Source: Thiomonas arsenitoxydans
Lineage (GTDB): Bacteria > Pseudomonadota > Gammaproteobacteria > Burkholderiales > Burkholderiaceae_C
NCBI RefSeq assembly: GCF_000253115.1
Contig: NC_014145.1
Span: 2,170,001 to 2,234,000, forward strand
Length of the DNA stretch: 64,000 bases
Direction of reading: 5' to 3'
Part shown: positions 36,515-45,032 of the stretch, piece by piece
Numbering within the stretch: position 1 is the first letter of the stretch
How the letters are laid out: every line of letters begins with the position of its first letter
Program-made: the position numbers and the translations under genes
The notes under the pieces: model-generated
Seen by the model: the letters and a program-made list of their open reading frames with translations, nothing else
Database searches by the model: none
Told to the model about the DNA's origin: nothing

Positions 36515-37066
36515 TCACTTGCGGCGCGCAGCCGATGAAGCCGACGTCCGGCTGGCTGCGGCGGTTGGCTTCGGCGCTTGGGCGCTCATCAGCCTGACCG
36601 CCTGCTGCTGCGTGTCTTGCAGGGTGTTGAGCGCCTGAGTGGTCCAGTTCATGGTGCTTTGCAGCAAGGCCTGCATCGGCTCAACTCCGGCGGGCGCTGC
36701 TGCGCTCGCGTTCTGCCCAAGGCTGTCGTGCAGGCTGTTTTGCAGGCGCTCAAGTCTGGACTGCAGGATCTCGGTCATTTCGGCCTGGGTCGCAGAGGCG
36801 ATCTGCCCGAATTTCTCGACGTAGCTCATGACGTTTTCGCCCCCTGCGCGCGCGGCATCCGCCCAGTCAGCGCCGGGCGCAGACGGCACCTCGCCCTTGC
36901 CGACTGCCGATTGCAGCGTCTGCGCCGCTTGCTGCGCCATCAGACGCATGGTTTGCATCTGCAACTGGGTCAGTTGCTCATAGCCGCGAAAAAGCACCTG
37001 ATTCAACGCAACGGCGGCTTCCAGCTCGGCCTTCTGCAAGTCTTTCAGCGATTCGGTCGGATTCAT
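36515..37066 (-). CDS. Phasin family protein (PHB granule-associated)
   Basis: 183 residues from the ATG at 37066, which GGGAG precedes by 5 bp; a longer frame starts at 37078. The N-terminal part LKDLQKAELEAAVALNQVLF and the amphipathic helices rich in Ala and Gln match phasins, which coat polyhydroxybutyrate granules. The C-terminus is Ala/Ser/Lys-rich, like the PhaM-type basic tails that bind DNA. First gene of the six-gene operon down to 31001. An FNR-like box lies about 60 bp upstream. Confidence 0.85.
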   Translation of the reverse strand: MNPTESLKDLQKAELEAAVALNQVLFRGYEQLTQLQMQTMRLMAQQAAQTLQSAVGKGEVPSAPGADWADAARAGGENVMSYVEKFGQIASATQAEMTEILQSRLERLQNSLHDSLGQNASAAAPAGVEPMQALLQSTMNWTTQALNTLQDTQQQAVRLMSAQAPKPTAAASRTSASSAARRK

Positions 37067-37123
37067 GGCAACTCCCAAATGTGAATGTGAGTTTGCAGTG
37101 TGCTACAGCACAGCAGCGGGAGC

Positions 37124-37137
37124 TTGACTTGCATCAT
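37124..37137 (-). promoter_or_regulatory. FNR-like box upstream of the phasin operon
   Basis: TTGACTTGCATCAT matches TTGAT-N4-ATCAA at eight of ten positions. It is about 58 bp before the phasin ATG. The -10 match at the expected 21-bp distance is poor (CACACT on the minus strand), so this is weaker than the two other promoter boxes. Confidence 0.4.
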
Positions 37138-37254
37138 GTTGGTGCGACCCGATTTGCCATACCTGTAAGCAGATTTTGCTGCATCGCACACTGCACAGAG
37201 ACAGCCGCCTGCCAAACTGGCATGACCCCAAAAAGCACTTGCCTTAATTTCCAC

Positions 37255-37282
37255 GTTTCCATAAACTTTGAAATATGGAAAC
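37255..37282 (+). promoter_or_regulatory. Inverted repeat overlapping the arsR start: likely ArsR operator
   Basis: GTTTCCATA (37255-37263) and TATGGAAAC (37274-37282) form a perfect 9-bp inverted repeat with a 10-bp spacer; the right arm contains the arsR ATG. A site here would let ArsR block its own transcript. Confidence 0.55.
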
Positions 37283-37628
37283 AAAAGCCGCGCTGCTTGT
37301 TCTCGCCGCCCTGTCGCAAGACTCGCGTCTGCGCGTGTTTCGCGTCTTGGTGCAGGCGGGCCCCGAGGGGCTGGCTGCGGGCAAAATTGCCGAGCTCGCC
37401 GCCATTGCACCCTCCTCGCTCTCGTTTCACCTGAAGGAGCTCGCCCACGCCGACTTGGTCGAGTCTCGCCAGTCAGGGCGCTTTGTGATTTACACCGCGC
37501 GCTTTTCCACCATGAATGAACTGATCGGCTACCTCACCGACAACTGCTGCGGCGGCAATCCCTGCGGCCCGGTCGAGGCGAACTGCACCACCCCCGTACG
37601 CTCAACTGTTGAGGAGACTCACCCATGA
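37275..37628 (+). CDS. arsR: ArsR family arsenic-responsive repressor
   Basis: 117-residue winged helix: LAALSQDSRLRVFRVLVQAG, then recognition helix IAPSSLSFHLKELAHADLV. It lacks the classical ELCVCDL metal site. Instead it has CCGGNPC near the C-terminus (Cys91, Cys92, Cys97), which resembles the C-terminal As(III) site of Acidithiobacillus ferrooxidans ArsR. A perfect inverted repeat overlaps its start codon. The stop overlaps the arsI start by 4 bp, so it is the first gene of the ars operon and probably represses it until arsenite binds. Confidence 0.93.
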   Translation: METKAALLVLAALSQDSRLRVFRVLVQAGPEGLAAGKIAELAAIAPSSLSFHLKELAHADLVESRQSGRFVIYTARFSTMNELIGYLTDNCCGGNPCGPVEANCTTPVRSTVEETHP

Positions 37629-38119
37629 AACGCTTTCATGTTCACGTCAGCGTGCCCGCGCTGGACGACGCCATTCGCTTCTACTCCGGCCTGTTCGCCG
37701 CCGAGCCCACGGTGCGCAAGGCCGACTACGCCAAGTGGATGCTCGACGACCCGCGGGTGAACTTCGCCATTTCGCAGCGCGGCGCCGCGCCTGGCTTGAA
37801 CCATCTGGGCATACAGGTGGAAAGCGATGCGGAACTGCTGGAGATGCAGCAACGGCTCGAATCCACCGAGGCTGGCTTCATCGAAGAAACCGGCGCCGCC
37901 TGCTGCTATGCCCGCTCCGACAAATACTGGGCCAACGACCCGGTCGGCATCGCCTGGGAGACCTATCACACCCTGGACACCATTCCCATGTTCAATGAGT
38001 CGCCCGATGGCAGCGCTTGCTGCGTGCCTGCTGCGGCGGTTGCCGTGCCGTCACCGGCGCCGCGCCCGGCGACGGCATGCTGCGGCGGCGCCTCCGCTTC
38101 CAAATCATCCTGCTGCTGA
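37625..38119 (+). CDS. arsI: ArsI/CadI family VOC protein, probable organoarsenical C-As lyase
   Basis: 164 residues of the vicinal-oxygen-chelate fold. The proposed Fe(II) ligands His5, His60 and Glu112 and the vicinal cysteine pair Cys93-Cys94 (AACCYARSDKYW) match ArsI, which splits trivalent methyl- and aryl-arsenicals to arsenite. The C-terminal tail contains several more Cys residues (CCVP, CCGG, CC), which may bind As(III). It is coupled to arsR by ATGA. Some family members act in cadmium response instead, but the operon is arsenic-specific. Confidence 0.87.
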   Translation: MKRFHVHVSVPALDDAIRFYSGLFAAEPTVRKADYAKWMLDDPRVNFAISQRGAAPGLNHLGIQVESDAELLEMQQRLESTEAGFIEETGAACCYARSDKYWANDPVGIAWETYHTLDTIPMFNESPDGSACCVPAAAVAVPSPAPRPATACCGGASASKSSCC

Positions 38120-38143
38120 TCTTTTACCCACTTGGAGATGTTC

Positions 38144-38692
38144 ATGGACAAGGTTTACAACGTATTGGTGCTGTGCACCGGCAATTCCGCCCGCTCGATC
38201 ATGGGCGAGGGGCTGATCAACACCCTGGGCAAGGGCCGCTTCAAGGCCTATAGCGCGGGCAGCCATCCGGGCGGGGTGGTCAACCCCTACGCCATCGAAC
38301 AGCTCAAAAGCATCGGTTACCCGACGGACACCTTGCGCAGCAAAAGCTGGGACGAGTTCGCCACGCCCGATGCGCCGCAGATGGATTTTGTTTTCACCGT
38401 CTGCGACAAGGCCGCGGGCGAGACCTGCCCCATCTGGCCCGGACACCCGATGACTGCGCACTGGGGCTTTGAAGACCCGGCCGCCGTGGAGGGCAGCGAC
38501 GAAGAGAAGCGGCGCGCCTTCCAGACCATCTTCCGCCAGATCATGTGCCGGGTGCGCGCCTTCATCAGCCTGCCGCTGGAGCGGCTGGACGCAGCCGCGA
38601 TCAAGCGGGAAATCGTGGACATCGGCAAGACCCAGGTCATGCCTTTGCCGGAGTCCTGCGCCAAAGACGATCTCGACCCGGTCGTTCAATAA
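38144..38692 (+). CDS. arsC: Thioredoxin-type arsenate reductase (LMW phosphatase fold)
   Basis: 182 residues from the ATG at 38144, which GGAG precedes by 6 bp; an upstream ATG at 38132 lacks a ribosome site. The P-loop CTGNSAR (Cys11, CX5R) is the arsenate-binding nucleophile site. Two further cysteines in [10 protein letters not shown] give the three-Cys relay of the thioredoxin-coupled class, as in pI258 ArsC. Reduces As(V) to As(III) for export by ArsB. It lies between arsI and arsB. Confidence 0.93.
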   Translation: MDKVYNVLVLCTGNSARSIMGEGLINTLGKGRFKAYSAGSHPGGVVNPYAIEQLKSIGYPTDTLRSKSWDEFATPDAPQMDFVFTVCDKAAGETCPIWPGHPMTAHWGFEDPAAVEGSDEEKRRAFQTIFRQIMCRVRAFISLPLERLDAAAIKREIVDIGKTQVMPLPESCAKDDLDPVVQ

Positions 38693-38778
38693 TCGCTCTC
38701 CCCGCGCCCAACGGCAGGCAGAACGGCCTGCCGTTTGCATTTCGATTGCGTCCATTTCCCAACAAAAATTCCATACCC

Positions 38779-40080
38779 ATGATTGCCGCCCTGCTCATTT
38801 TCATCCTCACCCTGGTGTTCGTCATCTGGCAGCCGCGCGGTCTGGGCATCGGCTACAGCGCCCTGGGCGGCGCGGCGATCGCGCTGATGTTCGGCGTGAT
38901 CAACTGGGGCGACATTCCTGTGGTGTGGCACATCGTCTGGGATGCCACCTTCACCTTCGTCGGGCTGATCATCATCTCGCTCATCCTCGACGACACCGGG
39001 GTGTTTCACTGGGCCGCGCTGCATGTGGCGCGCTGGGGCGGCGGGCGCGGACGGCGGCTGTTTCCGCTGATCGTGGTGCTGGGTGCGGTGATTTCGGCGT
39101 TTTTCGCCAACGACGGCGCGGCGCTCATCCTCACACCCATCGTGCTGGCCATGCTGCTGGCGCTGGGCTTCGGTCCGGCAGCGGCGCTGGCGTTCGTCAT
39201 GGCCTGTGGTTTCGTCGCCGACACCACCTCGATGCCGCTGGTGATTTCCAACCTGGTCAACATCGTCACCGCGGGCTATTTCAACATTCCCTTCGACCGC
39301 TACGCCGCGGTGATGGTGCCGGTCGATCTAGCCGCGCTGGCCGCGACGCTGGTCGTGCTGATGCTGTTTTTCCGCCGCGACATTCCCGCGGGCTACGACC
39401 TCGCCCGGCTCGAAGCGCCATCCAGCGCCATCAAGGACGCGCTGGTGTTTCGCTGGACCTGGCCGGTGATGGCCGTGCTGCTGGTGGCGTATTTCGTCAC
39501 CGCCGCGTGGCAGGTGCCTGTGTCGCTGGTCACCGGCATCGCCGCGCTGTTGCTGCTGGCCCTGGCCGGGCGCTGGTGGCGCGGCGGCCGCGGCGCGGTC
39601 ATCGATCTGCGCCACGTCATCAAGGGCGCGCCGTGGCAGATCGTGCTGTTCTCACTGGGCATGTACCTCGTGGTCTATGGCTTGCGCAATGCCGGGCTGA
39701 CCGACTACCTGGCGCTGGCGCTCGAAGCGCTGGCCCGCCACGGCACCGTGGTCGCGGTGGTGGGCACGGGCTTCATCAGCGCGGTGCTGTCCTCGGTGAT
39801 GAACAACATGCCCATGACCCTGGTGGGCGCCCTGGGCATCCACCACGCGTTGGGCATAGCCCCGGCGGTGCGCGAAGCCATGATCTACGCCCACGTCATC
39901 GGCTGCGATCTCGGCCCTAAGTTCACCCCCATCGGCAGCCTGGCCACGCTGCTGTGGCTGCACGTGCTCGACCGCAAGGGCGTGCACATCGGCTGGGGTT
40001 ACTACATGCGCATCGGGCTGGCGCTGACCACACCGGTGCTGCTGATCACCTTGCTGGCGCTGGCCTGGCGTTTGGGCTGA
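38779..40080 (+). CDS. arsB: Arsenite efflux permease ArsB
   Basis: 433 residues from the ATG at 38779, a normal ArsB length; the frame is open upstream but enters arsC. About 11-12 membrane helices are visible. ArsB-type segments are [34 protein letters not shown], and the later [15 protein letters not shown] and [22 protein letters not shown]. It exports As(OH)3/antimonite by proton antiport. No arsA gene follows, so it works without the ATPase here. Confidence 0.95.
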   Translation: MIAALLIFILTLVFVIWQPRGLGIGYSALGGAAIALMFGVINWGDIPVVWHIVWDATFTFVGLIIISLILDDTGVFHWAALHVARWGGGRGRRLFPLIVVLGAVISAFFANDGAALILTPIVLAMLLALGFGPAAALAFVMACGFVADTTSMPLVISNLVNIVTAGYFNIPFDRYAAVMVPVDLAALAATLVVLMLFFRRDIPAGYDLARLEAPSSAIKDALVFRWTWPVMAVLLVAYFVTAAWQVPVSLVTGIAALLLLALAGRWWRGGRGAVIDLRHVIKGAPWQIVLFSLGMYLVVYGLRNAGLTDYLALALEALARHGTVVAVVGTGFISAVLSSVMNNMPMTLVGALGIHHALGIAPAVREAMIYAHVIGCDLGPKFTPIGSLATLLWLHVLDRKGVHIGWGYYMRIGLALTTPVLLITLLALAWRLG

Positions 40081-40082
40081 CC

Positions 40083-40241
40083 ATGACCGCCCCCCAAGCC
40101 GCCCCCTGCATGCTGCAAGCCTGGCGATCCGGCAAGGCCGAGGTGCGTGGTTTTGTGCGCCAACAGCCGCGCGATGGTCGAGAGCTGGATCAGCGCCTGA
40201 GCCTTACTCCTTACTCTTTTCACAGACCCACAATCCCATGA
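40083..40241 (+). CDS. Possible 52-residue ORF between arsB and the DUF336 gene
   Basis: An ATG lies 2 bp after the arsB stop and the frame ends overlapping the next start codon by 4 bp, an operon-like fit. The product (MTAPQAAPCMLQAWRSGKAE at its start) resembles nothing I know and is basic. It could be a remnant of a longer gene. Low confidence. Confidence 0.25.
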   Translation: MTAPQAAPCMLQAWRSGKAEVRGFVRQQPRDGRELDQRLSLTPYSFHRPTIP

Positions 40242-40741
40242 ACAAAACCCTCATTGCTTTGACTCTTGCGGCAGCCAGCACGCTTGCCGCCAACGCACAG
40301 GCCGAATCGGCCACCTGGACGCAGAAGATCCTCACGCCGGAAACTGCGCTCAAGGCCGCCGAAGCCGCCAAGGCCGAATGCGTCAAGCGCGGCTGGCAGG
40401 TGGCGGTGGCCGTGACCGACCCGTCGGGGCTGCCGTTGGTGATGCTGCGCGACCGCTACTCCGGCTGGCACACCGTGGCAGCGGCGGAAGGCAAGGCGCG
40501 CACGGCGGCGAGCTGGCGGGAATCCACCAGCTCGGTGGCGGAGCGGGTGAACAAACCCGGCTCTGCCGAGCAGGCCATCAAGAACCTGCCCGGCGTGGTG
40601 ATGATCGGCGGCGGCATGCCGATCGATGCGGCCGGACAGATGGTGGGCGCCATCGGGGTATCGGGCGCACCGGGCGGCGCCAACGATGACCTCTGCGCCA
40701 AAGCCGGGCTGGATGCCATCGAGGGCGATCTGGCGTTTTGA
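40238..40741 (+). CDS. Secreted GlcG/HbpS (DUF336) family protein
   Basis: 167 residues with a Sec signal peptide (MNKTLIALTLAAASTLAANA, cleavage after AQA). The DUF336 domain follows: ALKAAEAAKAECVKRGWQVA, VTDPSGLPLVMLRD and the glycine-rich MIGGGMPI plus GAIGVSGAPGG. Related proteins bind heme or cobalamin, or lie beside redox enzymes. It trails the ars operon by 157 bp after arsB. Its role near arsenic genes is unclear; an oxidative-stress function is inference. Confidence 0.85.
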   Translation: MNKTLIALTLAAASTLAANAQAESATWTQKILTPETALKAAEAAKAECVKRGWQVAVAVTDPSGLPLVMLRDRYSGWHTVAAAEGKARTAASWRESTSSVAERVNKPGSAEQAIKNLPGVVMIGGGMPIDAAGQMVGAIGVSGAPGGANDDLCAKAGLDAIEGDLAF

Positions 40742-40836
40742 GCCGTTTCGACTGATCCTGAGCGCTGGGCTTGCCCCAGGGTTTGCCTTTGGCGCCGCGC
40801 AAACATTTTGATTTTGGACAAAATTGAAAAACCACC

Positions 40837-41301
40837 ATGACTTCCTCACCTGCATTCCCTGCCGCGCATGAATTCCACATGAGCCTGCGTGTGGCCGATC
40901 TGGCGCGCAGCACGGCGTTCTACACCGCGTTTTTTGGCCTGTCGCCCAAAGACCGCACCGCCCGCTACAGCACCTTCATCGTGCCGCAGCTGCACCTCAA
41001 TCTGGTGCTGCTGGTCAATGATCGCGGCGAGACACTCGACACCTACAGCCTCTACCACCTCGGCCTGGGCGTGGCGGGCAAGGCCGAAGTCATCGACGCC
41101 TACCATGCCGCCGTGGCCGCGGGGGCTGAGGTCGTCAAGCCCCCGCGCACCACCTGGCGCGGCACGCCGCTGCACGAACTGTGGCTGCGCGACCCCAGCG
41201 GCTATCTGCTGGAGGTCTATGCCCGGCTCACCGATGCTGAACTGGCGCAGATGCCCGCAGACATGGAGCCGTTGTTTCTGCTCGACTCCCCGCAAGTTTG
41301 A
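40837..41301 (+). CDS. VOC (glyoxalase/dioxygenase-fold) family protein
   Basis: 154 residues: HMSLRVADLARSTAFYTAFF at the N-terminus, LHLNLVLLV, and HELWLRDPSGYLLEVYAR with the conserved Glu ligand at the C-terminus. It lacks the vicinal Cys pair of ArsI, so organoarsenical lyase activity is unlikely. It is 95 bp beyond the DUF336 gene on the same strand and may be the last gene of the extended ars transcript. Substrate unknown. Confidence 0.8.
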   Translation: MTSSPAFPAAHEFHMSLRVADLARSTAFYTAFFGLSPKDRTARYSTFIVPQLHLNLVLLVNDRGETLDTYSLYHLGLGVAGKAEVIDAYHAAVAAGAEVVKPPRTTWRGTPLHELWLRDPSGYLLEVYARLTDAELAQMPADMEPLFLLDSPQV

Positions 41302-41812
41302 ACCACGAGACGCGCCAACATCAGCCGCGCAGATCGGAGGTGTCGGCCAGCGCCGTGCCTCGGGGGCTGCGGGCTGGTGCGGCAGCAAGGCGCAATTCCG
41401 CCCGCGCAAGACGCATCACCTACGCCCCCCGCTGATTGCGCGCGCGGCCCCGACCGCAGCGACGGCCAAATCCGGCCAGCGCGTGGCGGGGACGAACACG
41501 TCAAAAGGCAGTTCGTGGTCGATGTCATACTGGGCCAGCAAACGGGCCATCGGCGATTTGCCGACCCCGCCTTTTCTCCGTCTATCCCCCGCCTATCCAA
41601 TGAATTGTGCTGATCAATTTCTCCGGAATGCCTGCCCCGCGGGGGATTGAAAGCCGAATCTGAGTCTACGGAGAGCCCGCAGAGGCGGCTCGGCGTTTCC
41701 TTCAGAGACTGCTGCGACAGGCCGATGAACAGCGCAGCCTATTTCGAGTCTCCTTCGCCGCTTGGAAGCAAAATGCGCGCCTTCATCCTGCGCCCTCCCC
41801 CCTGATTTTTCT
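41302..41812. other. Degenerate stretch between the ars cluster and argO
   Basis: No intact gene is visible. On the minus strand a P-loop-like fragment (41416-41574) suggests eroded coding sequence, possibly from a lost element. The argO promoter should lie within the last 200 bp. Confidence 0.5.
41416..41574 (-). pseudogene. Possible fragment of a P-loop (ParA-like) gene
   Basis: Without any start codon, the minus frame reads KGGVGKSPMARLLAQY and then DHELPFDVFVPATRWPDL before a TGA. KGGVGKS is the deviant Walker A of ParA/MinD-like ATPases. Only about 52 codons remain and no other ParA motif follows, so this is a remnant at best and could be chance. Confidence 0.3.
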
Positions 41813-42415
41813 ATGCACGCCTACCTCTCCGGTTTCGCCCTCGGTCTGTCGCTCATCGTCGCCATCGGCGCGCAGAACGCCTTCGTCCTCAAGCAGGGGT
41901 TGAAGGGGGAACATATCTTCTGGGTGGTGCTGGTGTGTGCGCTGTCCGATGCGCTGCTCATCGGCATCGGCGTGTCCGGGTTTCATGTGCTGGTGGCGCG
42001 GGCGCCCTGGCTGACCACGCTCAGCCGTTACGCGGGAGCCGCGTTCCTGCTCTGGTATGGGGCGCGCAGTTTCCGGGCGGCCCTGCGCTCGTCAGCGGTG
42101 CTGGCGCCGGCCGGTGGTGGCGCCAGCCCGCTCGGCAAGACACTGGCCACCCTGCTGGCGTTCACCTTTCTGAACCCGCACGTCTATCTCGACACCGTGG
42201 TCTTGCTCGGCTCGGTGTCCACCCAGTTTCCAGGGCGCACGGCGGCGTTCGGCGCGGGTGCGGCGTCGGCCTCGTTCGTGTTCTTTTTCGCCCTGGGTTA
42301 TGGCGCGCGGCTGTTGCGGCCGGTGTTTGCGCGTCCTTTCACCTGGAAGGTGCTCGACGTGCTGATCGGATTGACGATGGCCGCGCTGGCCCTCAAGCTG
42401 TTGCTCGGCGGGTGA
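41813..42415 (+). CDS. argO: LysE/ArgO family amino-acid exporter
   Basis: 200 residues from the ATG at 41813, whose N-terminus MHAYLSGFALGLSLIVAIGAQNAFVLKQG is cut here for length: the key part is IGAQNAFVLKQG, the LysE family motif. About six membrane helices; TFLNPHVYLDTVVLLG is the second conserved segment. The nearest known functions are export of arginine (ArgO) or lysine (LysE). The frame is open 51 bp further upstream, but that extension is not family-like. No lysG/argP regulator is adjacent. Confidence 0.88.
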   Translation: MHAYLSGFALGLSLIVAIGAQNAFVLKQGLKGEHIFWVVLVCALSDALLIGIGVSGFHVLVARAPWLTTLSRYAGAAFLLWYGARSFRAALRSSAVLAPAGGGASPLGKTLATLLAFTFLNPHVYLDTVVLLGSVSTQFPGRTAAFGAGAASASFVFFFALGYGARLLRPVFARPFTWKVLDVLIGLTMAALALKLLLGG

Positions 42416-42433
42416 TCGCCATCCGCATAAGAA

Positions 42434-43756
42434 TCAATCGATCGGCGAGACCGACGGCGCTGGGGCCGCGAGCAGATCACCTGCGCGGCAGGTGCGATTG
42501 CGACCGATTTCCTTGGCCCGATACAGCGCCAGATCGGCCTGGTCAAGCAGCTTGTGCAACTGCGGCTGATCCTGTGGATAAGTCGCCAGCCCGATGCTGA
42601 CGGTCACGTCGGGTACGCCAAGATCACCTTCCCAGTCTTTGGCCTCGAAGGCCGCGTGAATATCGGCGGCGATCGCGTCAGCGGTCTCGCGCCCGGCTGC
42701 GGGCAAGACCAGCACGAACTCTTCGCCACCGGAGCGGTACACCAAATCACTCGGGCGCAAGGTCTGGCGCAACAGCACGGCCACACGATAGAGCACTTCA
42801 TCTCCCACGGCATGACCGAAGCGGTCGTTGACCGATTTGAAGGTATCGATGTCGAGCACGCCGACACTCAGCGGACCTCCGCTGCGCTCGCTCAAAGCGA
42901 TCTGCTGGTCCAGCGCAGCCATGCCCGAGCGGCGATTGGGAATCTGAGTGAGATCGTCGATGCTCGCCATTTTTTCCAGCCGCAACTCCAGCAGCTTGCG
43001 GTCGGTGATGTTCTGCACCATGCCGACCATACGGGTTGGACGGCCCTGGGCGTCGCGCTCGCACACCTGCCCGCGATCATGCACCCAGATGTCATGACCG
43101 TTGCGGTTGCGCAAACGGTATTCCGCCTCGAAGCGCATCAGCCGTCCGCGCAAATGCTGATCGATCAAGGACATGACCTGATCGCGGTCGTCGGGATGGA
43201 CGTTGTGTTTCCAGGTCTCGACATGCGGCGTCATTTCATGCGGGCCGTATCCCAGCATGCGCTTGAGCTGCGGGCTGAAATAGACCGCGTCGGTGAGCAG
43301 GCTCCAGTCCCACAGCCCGTCCATGGCCTGTTCGAGAGCAAAACGCAGCCGCTCGTCGCGCGTGCTGCTTGCCTCATCCAGGCTCAGCCGCTTGCTGATA
43401 TTGCGGGCGACGGACAGAAAGTAGTCACACCCCTGATGGTTAAAGTGCGTTGTGTTGACCTCGACCGGAATTTCGCCACCGTCCTGGTGACGATGGCGAC
43501 CCACAAAGGTGTAGCAGTCGGCCGTGCGGATGACTTGGGCGATGTCGGCCCACTGCGGCAATCCCTGCACGTCCTTCTGCAGGCTGAGCACCGAGTGATG
43601 CAGCACTTCGCTGGCTTGCAGCCCGAGATCGGCATAGGCCGCGCGGTTGCACCAGAGGATGTTGGACGTCACCGGGTCGAGCAGATACACCGCATCGGCC
43701 ATGTGCTCAAACAGAATCTCCAGGGAAGGTAGGCCGCCTTGCTCCGCAAACGCCAT
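42434..43756 (-). CDS. PAS-PAS-GGDEF diguanylate cyclase
   Basis: Makes cyclic di-GMP. From the ATG at 43756 the product has 440 residues. A PAS domain spans about 10-135 (LEILFEHMADAVYLLDPVTS), a second PAS/PAC about 140-265 with VHPDDRDQVMSLIDQHL and ITDRKLLELRLEKMA, then GGDEF from about 265. The active site is GGEEF (near 342-346), an accepted variant. An RxxD inhibitory site five residues before it was not seen. The frame continues upstream to a TTG at 43864, but no good ribosome site precedes it. Signals sensed by the PAS domains are unknown. Confidence 0.9.
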   Translation of the reverse strand: MAFAEQGGLPSLEILFEHMADAVYLLDPVTSNILWCNRAAYADLGLQASEVLHHSVLSLQKDVQGLPQWADIAQVIRTADCYTFVGRHRHQDGGEIPVEVNTTHFNHQGCDYFLSVARNISKRLSLDEASSTRDERLRFALEQAMDGLWDWSLLTDAVYFSPQLKRMLGYGPHEMTPHVETWKHNVHPDDRDQVMSLIDQHLRGRLMRFEAEYRLRNRNGHDIWVHDRGQVCERDAQGRPTRMVGMVQNITDRKLLELRLEKMASIDDLTQIPNRRSGMAALDQQIALSERSGGPLSVGVLDIDTFKSVNDRFGHAVGDEVLYRVAVLLRQTLRPSDLVYRSGGEEFVLVLPAAGRETADAIAADIHAAFEAKDWEGDLGVPDVTVSIGLATYPQDQPQLHKLLDQADLALYRAKEIGRNRTCRAGDLLAAPAPSVSPID

Positions 43757-43919
43757 GATGTATCGCCCAGCCAAGACATCCCGGAGAGTTGCGTTGCGCA
43801 GGCCCGGGATGACCTGACGCTCGCTTTGCCGTGCGCTTTGCCGAGCGACCTCGCTGCGCAGCAAAAGAGGCTGAGTTTAGCGATTTATCAAAGCACGAAG
43901 CAATCGCGCCGCAGGCGCA

Positions 43920-45032
43920 TCACCCGTGGCGATGTCGATGGTGCGCGTCGGGAAAGTGCGCGTGCGTATGCCGCAGCGGCGCATGGTCATGCGGGTGGCT
44001 GTGCTGCGTGCCTATCGGCACCGGCGGCTCATGCACATGATCGTGATGGCCGTCGTCTTTCGGGCCGCCGTGGACATGGCGGTGACTATGGTGCATCGCC
44101 TCGTGGTCGTGCGCATGCGCATGGCGTTCGCTGACGTGCAGCCAGACGCCCAGCGCCATCAGCCCACCCGCCAGCACCAGTCCCGGCGTGAGGGCTTCGC
44201 CGAGCAAGAGCACGGCCAGCGCGGCGCCGAAAAACGGCGCCACGGCGAAATACGCGCTTGTGCGCGCCGTACCCAGATGCCGCAGCGCCAGCACGAACAG
44301 CACCAGGCTGACGCCGTAGCTGGCAAAGCCGAGCGCGCCTGCCGCCAGCACGATAGGCCAAGTCGGCCATTGCGCCCCGACCAGCATCGCCAGAAGCAGG
44401 TTGACCGCCCCGGCGATGAGCCCCTTGCTCATGGCGACAAAACTGGCATCGGCCAAGGCGACTTTGCGCGTGAAGTTGTTGTCGAGCGCCCAGCCCAGGC
44501 AGGCGCCGATCACCGCCAGCCCCGGCCACAGACTGCTCCAGTCCAGCCTCATCCCCTGGCCGGGCCAGTTCAGCACCACACTACCCAGAACAATGGCCCC
44601 CATGCCCAAGGCGATGCGGCGATCGAAGTTTTCGCGGAACACAAACCAGGCCAACAAGGCCGTCAGCACGCTCTCCAGATTGAGCAGCAGCGAAGCCCCC
44701 GCGGCCGGCATGCGCGAGAGGCCGAACATCAGCAGCACCGGCGCGCCCACACCGCCGCTGAAAATCGCGGCGGCCAGCCAGGGCCACTCACCGGCTTGCA
44801 AATGAGACGTCGCCGCTTCGCCGCTGCGCACGGCACGCAGTGCCCGCCAGGCGGCCAGGCCGATCCCCGAGCCCAGATACAGCAAGGCCGCCAGCAACCA
44901 CGGGCTGGTGTCGGCCAGCAGCAGCTTGGCCAGCGGCGTGCTCGCGCCGAACAACAAGGCGGCGACGAGCGCCAGGGTGATGCCCTGATGGAGCGAAGCG
45001 TTCTGCGAAGGGGGTGTGAGAGAAGATGGCAT
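43920..45032 (-). CDS. EamA/DMT family transporter with a His-rich C-terminal tail
   Basis: 370 residues, ten predicted helices forming two EamA repeats (LVAALLFGASTPLAKLLLAD; AVIGACLGWALDNNFTRKVA). After the last helix, from about residue 305, a cytosolic or periplasmic tail of some 65 residues is dominated by His and Asp (HAHAHDHEAMHHSHRHVHGG and further HxH clusters). This points to metal binding. The transport substrate is unknown; a divalent metal is possible, but EamA proteins mostly carry metabolites. Convergent with nothing nearby; reads toward the GGDEF gene. Confidence 0.85.
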   Translation of the reverse strand: MPSSLTPPSQNASLHQGITLALVAALLFGASTPLAKLLLADTSPWLLAALLYLGSGIGLAAWRALRAVRSGEAATSHLQAGEWPWLAAAIFSGGVGAPVLLMFGLSRMPAAGASLLLNLESVLTALLAWFVFRENFDRRIALGMGAIVLGSVVLNWPGQGMRLDWSSLWPGLAVIGACLGWALDNNFTRKVALADASFVAMSKGLIAGAVNLLLAMLVGAQWPTWPIVLAAGALGFASYGVSLVLFVLALRHLGTARTSAYFAVAPFFGAALAVLLLGEALTPGLVLAGGLMALGVWLHVSERHAHAHDHEAMHHSHRHVHGGPKDDGHHDHVHEPPVPIGTQHSHPHDHAPLRHTHAHFPDAHHRHRHG

